A DNA stretch of 64,000 nt from Streptomyces sp. SAJ15 (GTDB lineage Bacteria; Actinomycetota; Actinomycetes; Streptomycetales; Streptomycetaceae): the NCBI RefSeq assembly GCF_007595705.1, contig NZ_NISY01000012.1:144441-208440 (forward strand), in the 5' to 3' direction. Below the pieces are notes generated by a model. The model was not told the origin of the DNA. It ran no database searches and saw only the letters and a list, made by a program, of their open reading frames with translations. The translations under genes and the position numbers were made by a program. Of this stretch, positions 1-7,244 are shown in pieces; within the stretch, counting starts at the first letter, position 1; each line of letters opens with the position of its first letter.

Positions 1-606
1 GAACCCTGTCGGGATGCGGTCCTCGTTCGTGGGCGGGGTGATCGCCCGCTCGAGGACATCGCCCAGCAGCTCACCCACCAGGATCGTCTCGCCTTGCTGC
101 TCGGCACGGACGACACCGTCGAGTTCAAACTGTGCGGCGGCCACATCCTGGTCGGGGTCGAAGGCGGCGGATCGGGCGCGCAGGATGCTGGAGTGGCCGT
201 GAGCGGCGAGGCGGGCCGCGATCGCCTTCTTCGCAATCCGCTCGGCGTACCAGTCGGCGGAGCCGAGCTGGGCATGCCCATAGAGCTCAGCAAGCTGGTC
301 CTGGGTCAGCGGGACGCTGCCCATGCGGCCATCGGCCCGCCACGCCTGCAGCTGCCGGTCGACGGCGATGTACCGGATCTCCCCGTCGCGGAAGCTGGCG
401 CGGAGTTCTTCGACGGCGTGCCAGACCCACCGGTAGCGGTCCTCGGTGAAGTCGGCAGGGTCGAAGCCGGCGACGGCGAGCTCGTCGACGATGTCGGGCC
501 GGGCCATGGCGGTGGCGGCGAGGATGCGCTCCGCGTCGGGGTCCGCGGGGGTCGCAGGCATGGCGGGCTGGTCATCGAGCGGGCCGTCCCACAGGTCGCT
601 GCTCAT
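1..606 (-). CDS. Replicative DNA helicase, DnaB-like, N-terminal part (cut by window edge)
   Basis: This reading frame starts with ATG at 606, overlaps the stop of the loader gene (ATGA), and runs off the window, giving about 202 residues. The visible part is Asp/Glu/Ala-rich with the helical layout of the DnaB N-terminal domain (PDAERILAATA near residue 22). It then enters a segment ending IPTGF, which in DnaB introduces the RecA-like motor domain. A DnaC-type loader directly upstream fits a phage replication module in which the ring helicase is loaded at the element's own origin. The Walker motifs lie outside the window, so the call rests on the N-terminal pattern and gene order. A primase-helicase would be the main alternative. 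Confidence 0.72.
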   Translation of the reverse strand, partial: MSSDLWDGPLDDQPAMPATPADPDAERILAATAMARPDIVDELAVAGFDPADFTEDRYRWVWHAVEELRASFRDGEIRYIAVDRQLQAWRADGRMGSVPLTQDQLAELYGHAQLGSADWYAERIAKKAIAARLAAHGHSSILRARSAAFDPDQDVAAAQFELDGVVRAEQQGETILVGELLGDVLERAITPPTNEDRIPTGF

Positions 607-1226
607 GCGGCGGCCCGCTTACGGCGATCGTCGCCTTCGAGGAGCAGGACGCCGCCGCGGAACATTTCCCGGAGCCTCGACTGGACCCGGTCGCCGACGA
701 TGCCGCCGGTCTCGCCGGGCAGTACGTCGCAGGTGATCAGCACCGGCCGGCGGTTGATGTACCGCTCGTCGAATAGCTCGTACAGCCGTTCCTGGGTCCA
801 GCCGGTCGGGGAAACCCGGGCGGCGGCGAGGTCGTCGATGTACAGCAGGTCGGCGCGCTGAAGCTGGGCGGTGAGGACGCGAGCGTCATAGTCGCGGCTG
901 TCCGGCCGGAGCGCATCGAACAGGCTGGTGGAACGCCAGGCTTCGATGGACGGTTGGCGGCCGGTCAGGGCGATACGGCAGTCGAGCCAGCGACGGGATG
1001 CCTGCCAGGCGGTGTGCGTCTTGCCGACTCCGATGGCTCCGGTCAGGAACAAGTTGCGCGGCGCGCTCGCGTCCTGCCCGGCCCACTGGGCGGCGTGTGG
1101 GTGGATGTCGATGTCGTGCCGGTAGATGGCGGGGGTGCGGTTGAGGAATGCGGTGACGGCGTCTTCGCGCCGTTCGCGGTAGACCGACTCACGTGGGTCG
1201 GGCTGGTCGTCAGAAGTTGAGGGCAC
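603..1226 (-). CDS. DnaC-like helicase loader ATPase
   Basis: This is a 207-residue AAA+ protein of the DnaC/IstB type. It shows a Walker A motif (GAIGVGKTHTAW, about residue 63), a Walker B-like LLYIDDLAA (about residue 127), and the ITCDVLPGE stretch that follows in loaders. The family binds the replicative helicase and opens it onto single-stranded DNA. The GTG start at 1226 has a GGAG ribosome site and overlaps the initiator gene by 17 bases, and the stop overlaps the DnaB-like start. The order initiator, loader, helicase is the classic phage replication module. IstB transposition helpers look similar, but no transposase is present. Confidence 0.85.
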   Translation of the reverse strand: MPSTSDDQPDPRESVYRERREDAVTAFLNRTPAIYRHDIDIHPHAAQWAGQDASAPRNLFLTGAIGVGKTHTAWQASRRWLDCRIALTGRQPSIEAWRSTSLFDALRPDSRDYDARVLTAQLQRADLLYIDDLAAARVSPTGWTQERLYELFDERYINRRPVLITCDVLPGETGGIVGDRVQSRLREMFRGGVLLLEGDDRRKRAAA

Positions 1227-2142
1227 GCTGCTTCTCCTCGTCTGTCATGTGGTTGAGGTCCCGCGGGGCGGTCCGGGGGCCGACGGCGCGCAGCCGGGGC
1301 GGGCCGGGTTGCGGGTCGGGCTCGTCGTCGTAGCAGCCCTTGTTGAGCCAGGTGGCGGGGAACTTCGTGTACTTGGGGTCCTGGCTGAAGCGCTCGCGGG
1401 CGTAGGCCTGCGCGGCGTTGACGATGTGCTTCGGCTCGGCGCCGCGTTTGATGGCGGCGATCCACGCCTTCTTCGCTTCCTCGCGGGCGCGCTTCTTCGG
1501 GTAGACCGTCCAGAAGGCCCCGAAGGCTTCGAGGTGCAGCTCCCCCTTGGGCTCGTCTGTCTGAGCCGCAGGCGAAGAAGAGTCTTTATGTAGTTGGTTG
1601 TCTGACGGTTGTTGGTGGTTAGGGCGGCGTTCCGTGCGTGACGGACGGACTTTAAGTGCGTGACGGCTAGGCGTTGCGTCCGTGACATCGGCGGTCACGG
1701 ACTCTGTGTGCGTGACAGTCACAGCGTTTCCGTGCGTGACAGTCACGGACTCTGCGTGCGTGACGCCCTTCGAGCGGGACCGACGCTTCCTCTCGGCTGC
1801 CGCAGCCCGGAAATCGTCCTCCTCGCGCTCAAGGTCGCTCCAGTCCGTCGCCGGCCGCCGCAGTTCCATCGCCAGCTTGTAGCGAATGCGACTCTCGACC
1901 ATGCCGTCCTTCGCAATCAGGCCAGCCCTCTCAAGGCGGCGCAGCGCGCGCTGAACCGTGGTCCGGTCGTAGCCGGTGCGGTATTGGATGCGGAGCACCG
2001 AGGGGTGCGCGTCCGTGCCGGACGGACTGGCGTGCTCGGCCAGCGCCTGAAGGACGTGACGGGCAGTGGTGTCCGCCTTGCCCTTCTCAGTGCGAGGCAT
2101 AGGCGCCTGGTCCATGGCCCAGGCGACGGCTTCGGTGCTCAC
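1210..2142 (-). CDS. Winged-helix phage replication initiator
   Basis: This is a 310-residue protein. Residues about 25-90 form a winged helix (ARHVLQALAEHAS ... TTVQRALRRLERAGLI), as in phage O/DnaD-type replication proteins. A charged middle segment follows, and a C-terminal domain begins near FWTVYPKKRAREEAKKAW, a pattern common in phage initiators just upstream of a loader. The GTG start at 2142 is preceded by AGGAAGAAG. The middle segment contains VTH-type repeats encoded by an iterated DNA 9-mer whose copies are not all in the same frame, so the DNA itself is probably a binding site (see 1577-1764). The protein likely recognises the origin and recruits loader and helicase. Confidence 0.83.
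   Translation of the reverse strand: MSTEAVAWAMDQAPMPRTEKGKADTTARHVLQALAEHASPSGTDAHPSVLRIQYRTGYDRTTVQRALRRLERAGLIAKDGMVESRIRYKLAMELRRPATDWSDLEREEDDFRAAAAERKRRSRSKGVTHAESVTVTHGNAVTVTHTESVTADVTDATPSRHALKVRPSRTERRPNHQQPSDNQLHKDSSSPAAQTDEPKGELHLEAFGAFWTVYPKKRAREEAKKAWIAAIKRGAEPKHIVNAAQAYARERFSQDPKYTKFPATWLNKGCYDDEPDPQPGPPRLRAVGPRTAPRDLNHMTDEEKQRALNF
1577..1764. repeat. Iteron-like repeats with AT-rich patch: candidate replication origin
   Basis: Five exact copies of GTGCGTGAC start at 1634, 1656, 1708, 1732 and 1756, with a degenerate copy ending at 1686. Copy ends are spaced 22, 22, 30, 24 and 24 bases. The palindrome GTGACAGTCAC occurs twice (1712-1722, 1736-1746). The stretch 1581-1621 next to them is only about 41% G+C. 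All lie inside the initiator coding sequence. The copies fall in all three codon frames (read as VTH, RHAL and PSRT), so protein-level repetition cannot explain them. Iterons plus an AT-rich unwinding region inside the initiator gene is the lambda O/ori layout. Confidence 0.6.
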
Positions 2143-2261
2143 AACGTCTTCTTCCTGGCGTCTCGGGTGGGGTGACTCGAAGCCAGCTAGCGACTGGCTT
2201 CGCGGTCCAGCCGCGGCTTGTGCTGCTGGTCAGGGCCGGTTGCGCGGCCGACAGCCCGCTG

Positions 2262-2384
2262 TCACGCGGCAGCGGCGAAGTCGGGGCCGCGGTCTTGGTG
2301 GGTGTGGACGACGGCTCGGAGCCGGTCCCCGATCCAGGCACCGACCTGGGGAGCGAGCAGGCGGCGCGGTCGACGGTTCGTCAT
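2262..2384 (-). CDS. Small 40-residue basic protein
   Basis: This short frame begins with ATG at 2384, overlapping the stop of the HNH gene, and has a strong AGGAGG site 5-6 bases upstream. It encodes 40 residues, Arg-rich at the N-terminus (MTNRRPRRLL) and ending in DFAAAA. It sits between the HNH protein and the initiator. I recognise no family. The ribosome site and the overlap in an otherwise tightly coupled operon are the support; there is no homology evidence. Confidence 0.5.
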   Translation of the reverse strand: MTNRRPRRLLAPQVGAWIGDRLRAVVHTHQDRGPDFAAAA

Positions 2385-2821
2385 TTGTGCCTCCTGTTTG
2401 CACACGCCTTCGAGCAGAAGCGGGCCTTGCCGACCTGACCGCGATGTATCTGCTTCTCCTGGCCGCACTTCTCGCAGTTGATGAAGTACGGGCCGCCGTT
2501 GCGGGCTGCGGCGCGAGCCGAGATCAGCTCGTTGCGGCACTCCCACGAGCACGTCTGCTGGCGCTGCCGTTTGGTCGGGTGCGGCGTGTACTCGGTCTCG
2601 CAGATGACGCAGGTATTGACCCGAGCGTGCTTGTCGTTGTGGTGGCGGGAGTGCTCTTCGTGCGTCATCAGCTGGAGGTTCTCCAGCCGGTTGTCGTGCT
2701 TGTCGTGGTTGATGTGGTGCACGACGTACCCGACGGGCACAGGCCCGTTGGCCTGCTCCCACACCCACTTGTGCTCGCTGTGAGTGGCGCCTTGGCGCTT
2801 GACGGTCTTGTAGCGCTTCAC
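2381..2821 (-). CDS. HNH endonuclease with zinc-ribbon tail
   Basis: This is a 146-residue protein. The HNH core is at about residues 33-65 (VVHHINHDKHDNRLENLQLMTHEEHSRHH), containing the His-His-Asn-His metal site. Two Cys pairs follow (CVICETEY ... CSWEC) and then CEKCGQEK ... CSKACANRRHK, zinc-binding knuckles typical of phage HNH proteins. It probably nicks or cuts DNA, either as a free-standing homing-type endonuclease or in phage DNA metabolism. The start at 2821 overlaps the methyltransferase stop, so translation is coupled. No terminase gene is visible here, so a packaging role cannot be judged. Confidence 0.85.
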   Translation of the reverse strand: MKRYKTVKRQGATHSEHKWVWEQANGPVPVGYVVHHINHDKHDNRLENLQLMTHEEHSRHHNDKHARVNTCVICETEYTPHPTKRQRQQTCSWECRNELISARAAARNGGPYFINCEKCGQEKQIHRGQVGKARFCSKACANRRHK

Positions 2822-4167
2822 GCGGCCACCCCCGCCCGGTCAGCGAGGAGCCGGATCGCGGCGACGGCCTGCTGGGGGACGACGCCGTTGCCGAGGGCCT
2901 TGAGCTGCTGAGTGCGGGTGAGGCCCGGGACGTCGGTGACGTGGCCGGCGGGCAGGCCCATCATCCACTCGACAAATGCGGGGCTCAGTCGGCGTCGATC
3001 GTCAGTTGCCCGGGGGGCACATCGGCCGGTGACCCCTTCCCACCGCGCGACCGCCGGGGCGTACTGCCCCCACTCCATGACGGAGGCGCCTCGTCCAGGC
3101 TCGTCAGTTCCCTCGGTACCTCGCCGTTCGCCAACTCGACTGCTTGTTCCAGGCTCGGCGACGAGCTGGAGTTCAGGACCGCCGACCGGCCCGTCCGGGC
3201 GGCTGCGACCCTGGGCGTCGGGAGTAGCTGCACGACGGCGGAAGGCAGCGCCAGGTCGCCCTTGCTGCCGCGCTGGTTCGGGCCGCCCTTCTCCCCGTCC
3301 GATGCTCTCGGCGTGGGCAGCAGGGATACGGCCGTCCTCAGGTCCGGGCCTCCCTCCCCGTGTGCTCCCGCCCCGTTCGTGTCCGAGGTCCGAGGCGTCG
3401 GCAACAGCTTCACGGCGATCGCGAGCGGAGTTCCCTGCCCGTTGCCATTGATGCCCTTGGCCAGGTTGCGCTGTCGCCGCGCTTCCCAGGACTCCAGACT
3501 CTCCCCGTCGTTCGGGTTGCTGGCCGCTGGCGTCGGCAATGTCTGCACTACGTTCGGTAGTCCGTCCTCGTACCCACGCCCCCGAGAGTCCCGGGCCCGG
3601 GGTGTCGGGAGCTGTTGCGAGGACGATGAGCCGGCGCCGCTGGTGGGGAGCGCCGACCTCGTCCGCGCGTACAACATCCCACTCAACATCGAACCCGAGG
3701 TCGGCAAGGTCGCAGAGGACAGTGTCGAAGCCGAGTCGAAGGTGATTCGCGACGTTCTCAAAGACCGCGATTCGGGGTCGAAGAACCCCAAGGGCACGGG
3801 CAATGAAGGGCCAGAGGTGCCGGTCATCATCGGTACCTTTCAGGTCGCCGGCGAGGGAGAAGGGCTGGCACGGGTAGCCGCCGATGAAGATGTCGACAGG
3901 TTCGACCTGCCGCCAGTCGAGGGTCGTGATGTCGCCGAGGTTGGGCACGCCGGGCATCCGGTGGGCGATGATCCGGCAGGCGCCTGGGTCAACGTCGGCC
4001 GCCCAGGCGAGTTGTCCGCCGAACACCTGCTGCACGGCCTCATCGAGGCCGCCGTAGCCAGTGCACACGGAGCCGATGACCAGGTCGTCGTGGCGGAATC
4101 GACGGCGCCTGGTGGCCGGCCGGTGTGTGGCGGCCCGGCTCTTGTTCTTGGACGCACGGTTGGTCAT
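2818..4167 (-). CDS. DNA (cytosine-C5) methyltransferase
   Basis: This 449-residue enzyme would transfer a methyl group from S-adenosylmethionine to C5 of cytosine. Motif I is VCTGYGGLDEAV (about residue 33). The catalytic Cys is in GGYPCQPFSLAG (motif IV), ENVANHL is motif VI, and the motif VIII-like VGAPHQRRRLIV follows. The C-terminus has LSPAFVEWMMGLP and motif X, LKALGNGVVPQQA. ATG 4167 is chosen because GGAGG precedes it and it overlaps the WhiB stop; the frame is open further upstream but only as a shadow of WhiB. The linker between motif VIII and the C-terminal domain (about 3640-3050) is also open in the +1 frame with family-like sequence. The likely role is protection of phage DNA from restriction. 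Confidence 0.9.
   Translation of the reverse strand: MTNRASKNKSRAATHRPATRRRRFRHDDLVIGSVCTGYGGLDEAVQQVFGGQLAWAADVDPGACRIIAHRMPGVPNLGDITTLDWRQVEPVDIFIGGYPCQPFSLAGDLKGTDDDRHLWPFIARALGVLRPRIAVFENVANHLRLGFDTVLCDLADLGFDVEWDVVRADEVGAPHQRRRLIVLATAPDTPGPGLSGAWVRGRTTERSADIADASGQQPERRGESGVLGSAATAQPGQGHQWQRAGNSARDRREAVADASDLGHERGGSTRGGRPGPEDGRIPAAHAESIGRGEGRPEPARQQGRPGAAFRRRAATPDAQGRSRPDGPVGGPELQLVAEPGTSSRVGERRGTEGTDEPGRGASVMEWGQYAPAVARWEGVTGRCAPRATDDRRRLSPAFVEWMMGLPAGHVTDVPGLTRTQQLKALGNGVVPQQAVAAIRLLADRAGVAA
2985..3640 (-). other. Overlapping +1 reading frame with LPTP repeats inside the methyltransferase gene
   Basis: Shifted one base downstream of the methyltransferase frame, this frame encodes five LPTP units (QQLPTPRARD, QTLPTPAASN, KLLPTPRTSD, SLLPTPRASD, QLLPTPRVAA) and ends PPGQLTIDAD. 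From memory, LPTP-rich linkers are common in annotated actinophage C5 methyltransferases. In the stretch 3241-3300, 19 of 20 codons of this frame end in G or C, against 12 of 20 in the methyltransferase frame, so this frame carries the better coding signature there. It could be the ancestral linker bypassed by two compensating indels, a frameshift product, or a true dual-coding region. A database search was not possible. Confidence 0.5.
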
Positions 4168-4424
4168 GCCGCCTCCCTCCTCTGCTTGGACATCGCCCAG
4201 CGTTCGCGGGCTGTCTTGCCGCCGCGGACGCCGTTCCTGTGCGACGACACTTTGTTGCCTTCCTCGGCGAGGGCAGCGGCGAGGCATTGGCGGCGCACCG
4301 GGCAGCCGCCGCAGATCGCCTTGGCTTCCCTGACAGCCGACCCGTGGTTGGCTTCTGTGGTGAACAGATCGGGGTCGATCTCGCGGCAGCGGGCGCTGAT
4401 CTCCCAGCCAGGGACGGGGATCAC
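4164..4424 (-). CDS. WhiB-like [4Fe-4S] transcriptional regulator
   Basis: This is an 86-residue Wbl protein. The four cluster-binding cysteines are C13, C38, C41 and C47 (CGGCPVRRQC), and the turn motif is GVRGGK, where GVWGG is usual. Wbl proteins bind the primary sigma factor and act as redox- or development-linked regulators; phage-borne copies can interfere with host Wbl function. The GTG start at 4424 overlaps the upstream stop, and its own stop overlaps the methyltransferase start. It lies in mid-operon without its own promoter visible, so expression follows the early transcript. Confidence 0.9.
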   Translation of the reverse strand: MIPVPGWEISARCREIDPDLFTTEANHGSAVREAKAICGGCPVRRQCLAAALAEEGNKVSSHRNGVRGGKTARERWAMSKQRREAA

Positions 4425-5242
4425 GCTGCCTCCCCGTACTTGCGCCAGCCGGGGCCGCGGTCTCCTGCGAGCTGGCCGCGGACGTAGGACTCGGACCGGC
4501 CAACCCGACGGGCGATCTCGCCACTGCTCACGCCGAACGCGGCAAGGTGGTGAATCTCGGCGCTGGCTGCGGCTGCAGCCTCAGCACGTCCCCCTTCCCG
4601 AGCGGCGGGCCCCGGTTCGGGCAGGGCTGCGGGATCGTCGATGGTGTCGGTGTCCCAGGCGAGGGGGCCGTGCCAGCCCTGCCGGGCTGCATGATTGCGG
4701 GACCGTACCGAGGAGCCGGGTACCAGCACCCACTGCCGGTAGACGCGAGCGACCGACTCAGCGGTGGTCACGCAGACCCGCGGGTACGCGCCGTGAGCGA
4801 GGTGACTCAGTGCGTTCGGATGGAAGCCGATCCTCACGGCGATGCTGGCCATGGAGTGGCCCATGACGACGAGGGCGCGGAGACGGCGGACGGTTCCAGT
4901 TGCGTCGGTGTACCGGGGCGGCGGGGGCGGCCCGACGGGGAGCCCGAGGACGCGGCGCTCAGTGGCGGGGCTTACCTCGGTGACCTTGCCGCTTGCGATG
5001 CCGCTGATGCCGCGAGCGGAGCATCCAGTTGCGTCTGCGATCTGCGACCGAAGCCAGCCGGCCTCAAGGAGACCGCGGATGCGGTCCAGGGTGGGCCCAG
5101 CGGGCACGCGGCGCTTCTGTCCGCGTTCGCGGTCGAGCCGGTAGCGGCTCATGTAGCGGTAGTGAGCGTCAAGGCATTCGGGGCGGCGGCAGCCGCGGAG
5201 GTAGCAACGGCGTTCGCCGTGCTGGGGCGGTGTGCGGGTCAC
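4421..5242 (-). CDS. Hypothetical HTH protein of actinophage type
   Basis: This 273-residue protein has an N-terminal Cys/His segment (RRCYLRGCRRPECLDAHYRY) resembling a short zinc-binding module. Three helix-turn-helix-like stretches follow: RSQIADATGCSARGISGIASGK near residue 66, MASIAVRIGFHPNALSHLAHG near 132, and SSGEIARRVGRSESYVRGQLAG near 248. This suggests a multi-site DNA-binding protein. The GTG start at 5242 has GGAAGGAAAAAGAAAG upstream and overlaps the stop of the preceding 40-residue frame. No function is assigned. It is probably an early regulator or DNA-organising protein. Confidence 0.7.
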   Translation of the reverse strand: MTRTPPQHGERRCYLRGCRRPECLDAHYRYMSRYRLDRERGQKRRVPAGPTLDRIRGLLEAGWLRSQIADATGCSARGISGIASGKVTEVSPATERRVLGLPVGPPPPPRYTDATGTVRRLRALVVMGHSMASIAVRIGFHPNALSHLAHGAYPRVCVTTAESVARVYRQWVLVPGSSVRSRNHAARQGWHGPLAWDTDTIDDPAALPEPGPAAREGGRAEAAAAASAEIHHLAAFGVSSGEIARRVGRSESYVRGQLAGDRGPGWRKYGEAA

Positions 5243-5361
5243 CTTTCTTTTTCCTTCCTGGCGTTCTCGATGACGGTGAGGTGCTGGCGGGCCCAGTCGG
5301 GGTGGGGCTGGGGTTGGAGGAAGTCGTGCTCGGGGAGGCGCTCAGCCGGGGCGGCGTCCAT
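5239..5361 (-). CDS. Small 40-residue protein
   Basis: An ATG at 5361 overlaps the stop of the upstream gene (TGATG), and the stop overlaps the next GTG start. The product has 40 residues, with a Pro/His-rich middle (LQPQPHPDWARQHL) and a basic, Lys/Glu-rich end. Support is limited to the exact start/stop coupling on both sides and the filled gap. I recognise no family. Confidence 0.45.
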   Translation of the reverse strand: MDAAPAERLPEHDFLQPQPHPDWARQHLTVIENARKEKER

Positions 5362-5729
5362 CAGGCGGCCCGCTCCCTGGTCTGGGGCCGGCGTGCGGCG
5401 GCGATGGCGCGGCCCTTGTCGGTGATCTGCCAGACCGCTATTCGATGGCCGTGGGTGGGGCCGCTGGTGGAGGGCACCATCTGGCCGGTGTGGCGGATGA
5501 TCCCGCCGGTGCGGAGGCTGTTGATAGCGGCGCCGAGGAAGCCGTGGCCCATCTCGGGAAGGACGTCGCGCAGGCAGTTGGCGCTGAAGGTGTCATTTAC
5601 GAGGCCGTAGGCGAACACAGCCTGCTCGACCAGGAAGCGGTCCCAGGTGGACTGCTTGACGATGTCGTCGAGGAGAACGTCCTTCTCTGCTGTTGCGAGG
5701 CGCTCGGCTGGGGTGAGGCTTCGGGTCAT
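5361..5729 (-). CDS. Hypothetical winged-helix-like protein
   Basis: This 122-residue protein shows FSANCLRDVLPEMGHGFLGAAINSLRTGGIIRHTG at about residues 48-82. That is the usual form of a small winged helix, a recognition helix followed by a beta-wing, continuing to IAVWQITDKGRA. It could bind DNA or act as an accessory replication or repair protein. It overlaps its neighbours by 1-4 bases in the early operon. There is no catalytic motif. Confidence 0.7.
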   Translation of the reverse strand: MTRSLTPAERLATAEKDVLLDDIVKQSTWDRFLVEQAVFAYGLVNDTFSANCLRDVLPEMGHGFLGAAINSLRTGGIIRHTGQMVPSTSGPTHGHRIAVWQITDKGRAIAAARRPQTRERAA

Positions 5730-6445
5730 TGGGGGATCTCCTTGGACTGGGTGCGGCAGCAGCGGAAAGCAGCGGTCTTCGTGATGCCAAGTCGGTCGGC
5801 TACCTGTTGGAGACTCAGGCCCTGGTCGCGCAGCCTGCGGGCCCTGGCGACGACGTCCGGGTTGTTCCGCGCAAAGTGGTTCCTGTGCGGGTGGCCCTTC
5901 CGTGCGCCAGGAACAGGTGGCTCGCTCACGTGGGGCCAGCCCGCACCTCTGATGGCTCGGTGGGCAGTGCTGCGGGCTATCCCGAGCTCGGCTGCGAGCG
6001 ATCGGATAGACCGGCCACCCCGAGCCGCCCGGCGCATTTCTGCGACGGTTTCGTCGTCGAGCACGGCGTTCGGTCGCTCTGTTCCGGTGGGCCAGGTCTT
6101 TGAGCCGCGACGGTTGCGCTCGTAGGTGTCACGGACGTTCTGCGACACGGAGCCGAGCTCCAGGTGATCCGGGCGTACACAGGGAGGCGTGTCGCAGCGG
6201 TGGCGAATCACCATCCCCTTAGGGCACGGCTCCTCGTTGGCGAGATGCCAGGAGAATCGGTGAGCTAGGAGGCGCCGCCTCTGGTGCATGAACTGTCCGT
6301 ACTCTCCTGACTTGCCCCCGGTCCAAATCCAGCAGCCGGGCCCCCGCTGGACCCTCGCCCAGAAGCGGGTCACAGTGCCTGGGTCTTCGATTCCGTGGAG
6401 TAGCGCGGCATCGGTCCCGGAGGAGTCGACGGGATGGCGTGTCAT
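5726..6445 (-). CDS. HNH homing-type endonuclease with two C-terminal HTH repeats
   Basis: This is a 239-residue protein. The N-terminal domain has GCWIWTGGKSGEYGQF (about residue 37), then AHRFSWHLANEE, RHRCDTPPCVRPDHLELG and QNVRDTYERNR, the HNH_3 pattern of I-HmuI-like enzymes. Two helix-turn-helix units follow (GGRSIRSLAAELGIARSTAHRAI and QGLSLQQVADRLGITKTAAFRC), consistent with site recognition. ATG 6445 is chosen because it overlaps the upstream stop. The much longer open frame above it is a shadow of the ATPase gene. Such free-standing endonucleases often spread between phages. Confidence 0.85.
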   Translation of the reverse strand: MTRHPVDSSGTDAALLHGIEDPGTVTRFWARVQRGPGCWIWTGGKSGEYGQFMHQRRRLLAHRFSWHLANEEPCPKGMVIRHRCDTPPCVRPDHLELGSVSQNVRDTYERNRRGSKTWPTGTERPNAVLDDETVAEMRRAARGGRSIRSLAAELGIARSTAHRAIRGAGWPHVSEPPVPGARKGHPHRNHFARNNPDVVARARRLRDQGLSLQQVADRLGITKTAAFRCCRTQSKEIPQ

Positions 6446-7236
6446 TGGGCACCGCCCTCGAATTGCTGGGTGGCGCGTGCGCTGCCCTCTCCGCTGTTGA
6501 GCCAGTCCAGGAGGGGCTGGGCGATGTCGCGGGCCCCGTTGGGCCGGTCGATGGCCTTGCGGTGGAGCGCCGGGCAGCGGGACTTGAGGACTTCCAGCCG
6601 GTTGTCGAGGTCCATCGCGACGGCAACGTCGAACTCGTACTCGATGCTCTTGCGCTGCTCCGGCCTCATGCCGACTCGATGCGGCTTGCCGTTCTCCAGC
6701 ACCCACTCCGTGTAGGAGCGCATCGAGCAGACGACGTGACCGGGGTAGTCGAGGATCGCGGCGACCATGTCGTTCTGCAGCGGGGTGCCGTCCTTCCAGC
6801 CGGCGAACTTGTTCCCGCCGTACCGGCTGCTGGCCCTCTCGACCTGGTCGAGGGTGCCGTCGGTGCCCTTCCAGAAGTGGGAGAGGCTGTCGACGAACAC
6901 AGTCGGGTAGCTGGCCTGCGCGGCGGCGTCGAGGACGCGGATCAGGTCGCGGGGGTCGTAGCGGTCCATGGGGCAGATGTCGAACTGGATGCCGCGGTGC
7001 CCGGCGTAGAGGCTGGCGGCGCCCCGCTCGGTGTCGATGACGGCGAACTTGCTGCCCTTGGACAGGCCGTGGGCGATGCTGAGCCCGGTCCAGGTCTTGC
7101 CGGAGCCCGACATGCCCTGGATGGACAGGCGAGCTTTCCGACCGCTCTTGCTGGCGGGCCGGAAGGCGAAGGTGCCGACGGTGGCCGCCTCGGGCTGCTG
7201 CTGGCGGGTGCGGACGGGCGGGGGGAGCTGGGTCAC
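6442..7236 (-). CDS. Phage Sak4/RecA-like recombination ATPase
   Basis: This is a 264-residue single-domain P-loop ATPase. Walker A is GMSGSGKTWTGL (about residue 34), VIDTERGA follows, and Walker B is VFVDSLSHFW (about residue 112). There is no annealing domain. Compact RecA-core ATPases beside an exonuclease are typical of Sak4-type phage recombination systems. The start is GTG 7236 with a GGAG site, 8 bases after the exonuclease stop. The long upstream open frame is a shadow of the exonuclease and is not used. Its likely role is strand exchange or annealing during phage replication and repair. Confidence 0.82.
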   Translation of the reverse strand: MTQLPPPVRTRQQQPEAATVGTFAFRPASKSGRKARLSIQGMSGSGKTWTGLSIAHGLSKGSKFAVIDTERGAASLYAGHRGIQFDICPMDRYDPRDLIRVLDAAAQASYPTVFVDSLSHFWKGTDGTLDQVERASSRYGGNKFAGWKDGTPLQNDMVAAILDYPGHVVCSMRSYTEWVLENGKPHRVGMRPEQRKSIEYEFDVAVAMDLDNRLEVLKSRCPALHRKAIDRPNGARDIAQPLLDWLNSGEGSARATQQFEGGAQ

Positions 7237-7244
7237 GGGTTCTC

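Noticed and set aside
4168..4524. N-terminal extension of the methyltransferase up to 4524
   Set aside because: This would overlap the whole WhiB gene; ATG 4167 has GGAGG and an ATGA overlap with the WhiB stop.
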